Source: Cyathus striatus (taxonomy: Eukaryota > Basidiomycota > Agaricomycetes > Agaricales > Nidulariaceae). Taken from it: a DNA stretch of 64,000 bases. Below the pieces are notes generated by a model, which worked only from the letters and a program-made list of their open reading frames with translations, searched no databases and was not told where the DNA came from. The stretch is taken from NCBI GenBank assembly GCA_025738555.1, contig JAOVFP010000018.1, forward strand, positions 2,790,001 through 2,854,000, given 5' to 3'. Within the stretch, counting starts at the first letter, position 1, and every line of letters starts with the position of its first letter. Made by a program: the position numbers and the translations under genes. Shown piece after piece: positions 57,025 to 64,000 of the stretch.

Positions 57025-59776
57025 ATGTCTCAGACACCCAAAACGGAACCCCCGGGTCTGAAAAGGACCTCTACCACTTTAACCTTCGCCCAGCAACAAG
57101 CTGGACTTCTTGTAACAAATGAGCTTAACAAAGCCATCGAGGAATGCAAGCAGAAAGTAAAACGAATCTCGAAGGAATGTAGAATGAAGAATCGTAAATT
57201 CCGGTCCGTTTCTTTATTGCTATATATTGCTTTCTGTCTGTAATTATTCAATTGGCAGTGATATCGAATTCGATTTAGAGAACGACAAATACCGTTGCTT
57301 AGAGGGATTGTTCTCTGGCAAAGGTTACAACCCGTCCGATGTTCAGCGTGTTACGCAGATCTTCGACAAACCTAAATTTTATGCAAAAAATGGTTATCCT
57401 CAAGCAAATGATATTTATCAAGGTGCACTTGGAGACTGTTGGCTTATGTCTGCACTGGCGACTGTCTCTACCTGCCCGGGACTCCTAGAGAAGTTCTGTG
57501 TGGAAAGAGATGAGGCTGTTGGTGTCTATGGTTTTATTTTCTTTAAAAACAACGCATGGGTGAGCATCGTTATTGACGAGTGAGTAATTATTTCAGGTTA
57601 TACGTTCCAAGCAAAGATCTGACTTTGTGCTGATTAGCCTTCTATTCACCCGGACACCTAAGTACGAAGAGTTGAATAATCAAGAGCAAGAATTGTATCA
57701 TTTCGACAAGGAATCGTATAACAGGTCTGCTCGTCAGGGTGGAAAACAGCTCTACTTCGCTAAATCTGGCGATGATGGGGAAACATGGGTTCCACTCTTG
57801 GAGAAAGCGTACGCCAAGCTGCATGGAAGTTATGCGTCTATAAGTGGGGGCTGGGACAGTGAAGCTATCGAAGATATGACCGGGTAAGCTCGTCTTATTC
57901 ATCCACATCATGTATGAATAGAAGGCACTCACGTATTTATAAACAGCGGAGTGTCGAGCTTTATTCCAATCAAAGATATTTTTGATACTGATCAATTCTG
58001 GACGGACGAGCTCCTTCGTGTTAATAAGGACCGTCTATTCGGATGCTCGTTTGATCCGCTTTCGCCATTTAGAAGTTACCGCTTTGGCCTGTCTGAAGTT
58101 CAAGGAGTGATAGGTGGACATGCGTATTCTGTCCTTCGTGCTATAGAATGTAAAGGGAAAAGGTTTCTCGTAATTCGAAATCCGTGGGGGAAGACGGAAT
58201 GGAAAGGGCCATGGTCGGATGGATCAAAAGAGTGGCAAGGCGAGTGGTTAGAAATCCTGCCGGTGCTGGGACATGTGTTTGGAGACGACGGGCAATTTGT
58301 TATGGAATGTACGTTGCATTGCATTACTCCAACTTCTGATACTGTACTAATCATACTATCATCTAAAGACAAGGATTTCTTAAACGTCTGGCAAGATGTC
58401 GACCGAACAATCCTTTTCGACGACAGCTGGGTTATGTCATCGCAGTGGCTTCATATTCCAATGAAGCCCCTTCCTTCTCCATGGCAATTCGGTGATGTCT
58501 CATGTGCGTGAGTTCGTTGAACTTGGACGATCCATAACTTAAAAACTCTCTCATTGCAGTCACGTTTTCTCTTTCTGGTCCCTCGCTAGCTGTCATCGTT
58601 CTTTCACAACTCGATCGTCGTTACTTCCAAGATCTTGCAGGGCGATCATCATGGTCACTTGATTTTGTTCTAGTCAAGGAAGGCGAGAAAGAGCCTATAG
58701 CTGTATCAAATCATGCTTGGTTTTATACACGCAGTGTGAACTTGGAAACTGAGCTTGATACGGGGAATTACATTGTATATGTAAGTCTATTCTCTTTTAC
58801 TACGTTTTACGAACAAATAACCAAATCTTTACAGGTTCGCATCGACCGATTGATTAAAAATAAGGTATAAAGCTTGTCATGTGCATCTTTAGTTTTATCC
58901 CTTACGACCATGAAAAACAGAATGAGGACCAAAAAATAGAAGATGCACAATTGCGACAGTTATCCAGAGTACTGGCAGAAAAATCAAAGTGTCAGTCAAT
59001 TGCATCAAGTGTGTATTTACCGTTCAATATTTTTGTTACTATGAACTTAACGTACTAACTGCTGTGGCTCTTACAGACCTTAAGAAAGGGTAATTTTCAC
59101 AATTTCTTTCGTATCTGGGACCGTTTTCTAATCTAGTTACAGATACCAGGAGGAATTTGCTACCACCACAATCACAGACTTGATCGAAAAGGATTATGCC
59201 CTGTATGAGAAGAAGCTCCAAGAAAAGGAACAGAAAGAAGATATAAATAAACCAGGCGATGAATCTACTGCATCTGAAGATGGCGATGATAACTCAGATG
59301 AGGTTACGACTACGACCACTACAACGACTGTAGTAGTTAAAAAGAAAGTAAAGAAAGATCAGAAACCTCAGTCATCTGATATCGGCTCAGAGAACTCCAA
59401 GGCATCCGGGAAGGAAGTGCAAGAATTTGGGTATGGAGGTATGAAGATGGGGAATAACGATGATCTTCTCGATGAGGTTATCCAAACCATTCCGGTTACG
59501 ATAGACGAAACTAAGAAGCTCGACCCATACGGTGAATATTTAACTCAGGACGACAATAATCTGTTCCTAGGATTGAAAGTATATACGAAGAAAGAGGTTC
59601 CGGTAACCATTGAAGGTAGATTGAGAGCAGAACTGGATGTGAAGTCGACCGAAGAGAAAAAGGAACAAAAGGCAGAAGAGAAGACGGAACAGAAGGTTGG
59701 GGAAGTGCCAGGACAGGTGGAAGCTTCGAAAGTAGTAAACAATACCACTGATGGTACAGGCTCAGCTGTTATATAA
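57025..59776 (+). CDS. Calpain-like cysteine protease (C2 family), copy 2
   Basis: Tandem paralogue of 53153-55922 with the same intron positions. Starts [20 protein letters not shown]. Catalytic Cys is in [14 protein letters not shown] (57437-57439), His in [11 protein letters not shown] (58119-58121), Asn in [11 protein letters not shown] (58179-58181). Domain III-like part ([26 protein letters not shown]), the [13 protein letters not shown] helix and the Thr run are kept. The linker before the final conserved segment ([20 protein letters not shown]) differs from copy 1, being Gly/Met-rich ([13 protein letters not shown]) instead of Ser/Pro-rich. It ends DGTGSAVI. Probably functional. Confidence 0.93.
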
Positions 59777-61501
59777 GATCTCATGCACTTTGTTGAAATT
59801 TTCACTAATACCTGGATGATATACAACTATAACTGAACCAGAGTTATGGACCTACGGTCTTGTGAGTAATCTATGGCAAAGCTGTAAACAGTAAATATAC
59901 GAGTTGCAGCGGCAATTTTACATTATCTACTATGGATTCTACTCTAAAATGGATGTACTTCTGCGAGTTCTCGCATCATTCTTTGGTCCTGACTTCGCAA
60001 AGGTCCAGGTATGAATATATGAATGTATGGTGCCTCCATGCATAGCCTGCTCTTAATGCCATGCCGGCGTTTAGCTAATGAAGCGCTGAGGCACGAGGGA
60101 GCCGAGGCCGAGGTGCCGAGGGTTGAGTTCCATTTTGAGCGCACACTGATTGTCGCTTTCCAACCGCTTTCATCAAGCTTTCATAGAGTCTGTAGTATAG
60201 TGTTATATCTCGATAACAGATCTGTACCATATGCGGAAGCGGATTGTTCCGGATCAGGGTCGTGCCACACCAGCTCAGAAGCACGCCCAGAGCCACGCCA
60301 ATGATAGCTGAACCAGCGCTCCCCACCTTGCGTCTCCAATCACCGTCCGCTTTCATGTATTGCGAATAATGTACTTAGTAGAATATGGAGTGCAATATAA
60401 TATAATGTATGACATAGATGCAAAGTATACTATCAACTTTATTAAGTTAAAACTGACAAGAATAAAGTAATGCCTATCTATTACCCTATGTAGGTACAAG
60501 TTATTCGTTTCAGTATAGTAGTAGCGAGTAAAAGTACTATATAAATAAGAACTGATATGCTGCTTCAGCTTGAAATCTATAACGCAATAATAATCGAATA
60601 AACTTGTAATATTGCTTTACCCCGTGACTAAAAATTGTCGTTTAAGCAATAATCGTTGAAGATACTCACATTTTTAATGTATGGTAATTCTAAACAATCG
60701 TTTCTCTTGCCTTCCTCCGCTGGTATGCCGTTAAAAAATAGCTAAAAATGACTTGGTGATAAATTATTTCATATTCTACTTATTTTTGTCCTTCCCTCAA
60801 TATTTTAGTACGTTAAGCTGAGTGTTCCATGAATTAGTAGCCCTACTTACTACAAGTTTTCAGTAACACTACTTGAGAACAATTGCTAACTTCTGTTGGA
60901 TGCGCAAACGCCTCCAAATCCGACTCGCGCTTCTGTGAATAATATATTGTATATATGGTATCCCTCTCTGATTCACTATGCCGCCCTTTTCTGTACTAAT
61001 ACATGTATTATCCTGCTACTGCGCTACACAGCGTGCTCTTGGCCACAAACCTTCCCCTGTATGTAGTTTACTCCATAAACTTGGAGTAAAGGACTCGTAG
61101 TGTATATAAATCTATGTACTTTAGCTAATATGCCTCAGCCGTTGTTCACGACGCTGAGGTGAGTTTACTTACTTGTACATACTGTAACATTTGCTTACAA
61201 TTACCTAGTGTTTTACTCTAGGTTTTCTACAGCTTCATCCATATTAAAAGGACTATGTAATAGTATTATTTAAATATACGTCAATTAGTTCTATGTACGT
61301 AGTACTTATGCATAGAAACCCCACGAAGAATGGTCGATACGACGCTTGCAGCCGCTGAGGGAGCTGAATCAGTCGCGGAATCGTACAATTCCCACACCTG
61401 GCTCACAAATAGACGCTTGAACCAGCAGTAAACGCGCATTCAATTCTGCGAACTAGCCTGCAAAAGGTCACGTGTATATCGGGAGATCCGATCGAGATAT
61501 A
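59777..61501. other. AT-rich intergenic region
   Basis: Holds the calpain 2 terminator. A minus-strand frame at 60075-60356 begins MKADGDWRRKVGSAGSAIIG with one possible helix, but it has no supporting features. Nothing else was recognised. Confidence 0.45.
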
Positions 61502-62520
61502 ACAATGGGGATGCTCAATTCCTATATGTCACGCGGCCCTATTGTGTCACACATCGTCACACATCTGTCACAAAACTTGAAGCCGGCCTTTCTCACATCA
61601 TATTTCCATCTTCCACATTCAAATTATCAATATTTTGATCTCATATGACGAGTAAAACATGTTTAATTTAACATAAGCATAAATATATTGAAAAATTTAG
61701 AAATTGCACTGTGAGACTACTTAGACCACCTATTCAGATGCCTCAACGCGCAAGCGCGCATGTGAGAAGCATTTATTTGCTTATATTTACCCTGAGATAA
61801 GATATTGGGTCAAAAAGTATCTTCTCCAAAAACAATCCTAGCAATGAATTTTAACAACACAAACATATAAAGTTAAACTGAATTGGTGTGTATAGCATGT
61901 ATTTCACGATCAGGGCAAAAAATAAGTTGCATTGGCAAGATAAATGTTGGTAGATCTAATATTACTAATAATATAGTAGAATGGCTTGTTTTGAATAGAA
62001 CTCATCAACGGATGCACCGATTTATATGATATATAGAGCAATTTTGCACTACTCGATGAAGGCAATAACTCTCCGAACGCAGAATTGTTAATTTCGAAGC
62101 ATAATATGTAGAAGTCGTGATTTTTCAGGTCGTTTTTTACCTTAACGACAGAGAATAAAAAATCTGGGTTCGGAGCAATATTTTCCTCGATGTATAGTGC
62201 AACTTTGCTCTATAATCCATGTCGATCTGTGAAGTCGTTGAGGACATCTATTCAAAATGAGTTTTCCCTGCCAAAATAGCAGGCATTTTTCAAGTTTTGC
62301 TATTTAAAGTCTTAAAATCATGTATATATTTGAAACAAGCTCATATATACATTAAATGAACATATATAAATGTACTACATACAATTTTATGGTGATATAA
62401 ATGCTGTGGAAAGAGGAAACTTGATAAAGGTGCCCGGCTTCAAGTTTCAGAAGGTGTCACAGGCTGTGACATAATGTCACGCCGCGGCGCGTAACCGGGG
62501 ATTGGGCATCCCCAATAACA
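61502..62520. mobile_element. hAT-like non-autonomous DNA transposon
   Basis: Left end ACAATGGGGATGCTCAATTC, right end (as complement) TGTTATTGGGGATGCCCAAT. Farther in, both ends carry TGTCAC repeats and the shared block AAACTTGAAGCCGG (near 61577 and, inverted, near 62440). The repeat AGATATA flanks it (61495-61501 and 62521-62527), with 7 of 8 matching if one more base is counted. The interior is AT-rich and has no transposase frame. Confidence 0.75.
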
Positions 62521-62547
62521 AGATATACAAGACCGGCTTTCATACTA

Positions 62548-62722
62548 CAGTCAAACTTGTAGTAACCCATAGGGGTCGGTGGACGTCTAAAACTATGGGT
62601 TATAGATGGTTATGGAGTGCTGTGACAAGCGCCGATGATTACGTAATACATTTCACTGGGTCACAGGCATCATTACGTAATAATATTTCTGTCGAAGTAT
62701 TGTGTAATTGTTGTAGGCACTG
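62548..62722 (-). mobile_element. Pogo-type end with two ATTACGTAAT palindromes
   Basis: TA-CAGTCAAACTTGTAGTAACC followed by CATAGGGGTCGGTGGACG matches the right end of the 10756-11548 element read as complement (CATAGGGGTCGGTGGACC). Two ATTACGTAAT palindromes (near 62639 and 62675) lie at about the same distance as in that element. It stops where a second end begins. Confidence 0.65.
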
Positions 62723-62724
62723 TA

Positions 62725-62990
62725 CAGTCAAACTTGTAATAGTCCATACCTGTATGAAGCCATAATTGGCTATAGCCCATAGATTTTTTCATCCACCGAA
62801 TTGGTGGATAGGGGAAATGGCCTGTAACCCATACTGTTGCCAATACTCTATAACTCATAGGATTTTCTACAGTTTGTAACCCATACTTGCACCCTGAAAG
62901 GGAAATATTGTGCACCCAGCGCACTCCTGCAGAGTCAAGCAAGCTCATATAGGTTACTGGTTCCATGACAGCAATATTGTAAACTTTTCT
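62725..62990 (+). mobile_element. Pogo-type left end, truncated
   Basis: CAGTCAAACTTGTAATAGTC followed by repeated AACCCATA/GCCCATAG words and CATCCACCGAATTGGTGGAT matches the left end of the 10756-11548 element (GTCCACCAAATCGGTGGGC). No right end was found before 64000. It directly follows 62548-62722 with only TA between. Confidence 0.55.
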
Positions 62991-64000
62991 CCTTTTCTCG
63001 TTTTGATTTTTTTGACATTAGATTGGCATAGGTGGTTTCCACCTGCTATGTAGCCAGATATTTATTCTTCACCGCATCCAAGCGTCCTGTAAACTATGGT
63101 GTACCACTCTTTTACCATTGACTACCTCAAATATGAAAGCAAATCTAGACATTCTGAAGGCTGGAACAGAGGAGAATAGGCGGCACATTAAAAGGCACAT
63201 GTGTCTTAGTCACAACAAAAAGATCTCAGAAGAGGACAAAGCCTGACTTGACCATTGTTACATACCGATTCTCTTCCTGCTTAGAAGTGGTTGTGAAGAC
63301 ACCCGGAGGGTGTGGGAGAACTATAACAGAAACCTGAAGTGAGTACGGGTGCGGAAACGTAGAGCGGGAGTGCGGAAAGAACCGTGGCTTCAGCTTGTGT
63401 GCTGCGCCGCCTGGATATCCCCAGGGAATGGTTCGTATTTCGAGTAAGATGATATGTAACAAAGGAAGATGTTCTAGAGTATAAGAGAAGGCCACTACAC
63501 TAGGTAGCGGGAGAGAAACCCGAAGGAAAACCCGGAGCGGGTTTCGGAACTTAGAGTAGGAAGAAAGTGTACAGAGTTGATACGAATACTGAAGACTACC
63601 TATTACATCTGGAAGACTACTTATACTAAGTAGTAACCTGTAGATACGAATGTAGAAGTATTATACAAAGGACAAGTCAAAGGAGTAAGTAGGAAATGAA
63701 GTCTGGGCAAAGTGGAGTAGGGGCGCAAATGACGCGCTCAGAATGAAGAATAAGGAACTAATCTACAAAGGCCATAATGAAACGTATAAGTAGGAATGGA
63801 AGGGAGGAGTAATAGAATGATGACGCGGTGAGGCCGTCATAAGAGAAAGTACGTATCCGGGATACCTGATAGAAAACCTGACAGGCTCCGGGTATGTCCC
63901 CGGGCGGGAACGTCGGGAAGTGTAAACCCAAAGCGGGTACGTTCCGGAAACGGACTGGGTATGTTGGAAGGTCACGTGGGAACGTCGGCACGATGTATCC
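62991..64000. other. Unassigned end of window, likely repeat-derived
   Basis: Purine-rich plus strand after 63150, with short direct repeats (GAAGACTACCTATTACATCT and GGAAGACTACTTATACTAAG near 63591-63630; several CGGGAACGT/GGGTACGT words near 63900-63990). No gene. It could be a retroelement terminal region, but no boundary was seen. Confidence 0.4.

Noticed and set aside
60075..60356. Small membrane protein on the minus strand
   Set aside because: Only one possible helix, no conservation evidence, and the frame lies in AT-rich repeat-like DNA.
63226..64000. Retrotransposon terminal repeat at the right edge
   Set aside because: Short direct repeats are present, but neither boundary nor internal coding region is visible in the window.

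Overview
The window reads as nuclear DNA of a basidiomycete fungus, most likely an agaricomycete. The evidence is dense short introns (about 45-65 bases, GTRNGT donors, CTNAY branch sites), an intron-containing elongator tRNA-Met, an F-box protein of the mushroom type, a fungal PMA1-type proton pump, tandem secreted sedolisins and tandem calpains. No bacterial, phage or CRISPR signal was seen.

Layout. 0-14.8 kb is a tandem array, all on the minus strand, of a three-gene module: gene X (a chimera of a metacaspase fragment and a single-pass membrane protein), a complete metacaspase, and gene Y (unknown, acidic C-terminus). Two near-complete units (about 103-6625 and 6626-13756) and one partial unit (13757 to about 14540) are visible. 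The metacaspase at 2338-4041 can be spliced by hand into 13 exons and 340 codons with both catalytic residues. The second copy also appears intact. Mobile elements separate the copies: a 556-bp insertion with an 8-bp target duplication, two palindromic foldback elements flanked by 9-bp repeats, and a pogo/Tigger-like element with a transposase relic. A complete paralogue of the membrane half of gene X lies at 16352-17431, next to a relic of an M3 peptidase gene (15498-15680).

18.1-24.0 kb (minus) is UDP-glucose:glycoprotein glucosyltransferase, ending in RDEL. It faces away from an intronless F-box gene (24693-26522). A split tRNA-Met(CAU) follows, then two small paralogous membrane proteins (27.0-29.0 kb, minus), an HNH-nuclease-domain protein (29.2-30.7 kb, plus) and a probable membrane-protein relic (30.96-31.75 kb). 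About 7 kb (31.86-38.87 kb) then has no gene I can support.

38866-42176 (plus) is the plasma-membrane H+-ATPase, 7 exons and 990 aa. 43.4-51.0 kb (minus) holds three tandem secreted S53 sedolisins. 53.15-59.78 kb (plus) holds two tandem calpain-like cysteine proteases. From 59.8 kb to the end the sequence is AT-rich and transposon-laden, with a hAT-like non-autonomous element and further pogo-type ends.

The window is rich in proteases: two metacaspases, three sedolisins, two calpains and an M3 relic. The most unusual part is the metacaspase array. Coding exons of the two metacaspase copies have diverged much more than the introns between them, and each copy is paired with a chimeric pseudo-caspase/membrane gene that shares its caspase exon structure. 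No function for the module can be proved from sequence alone.
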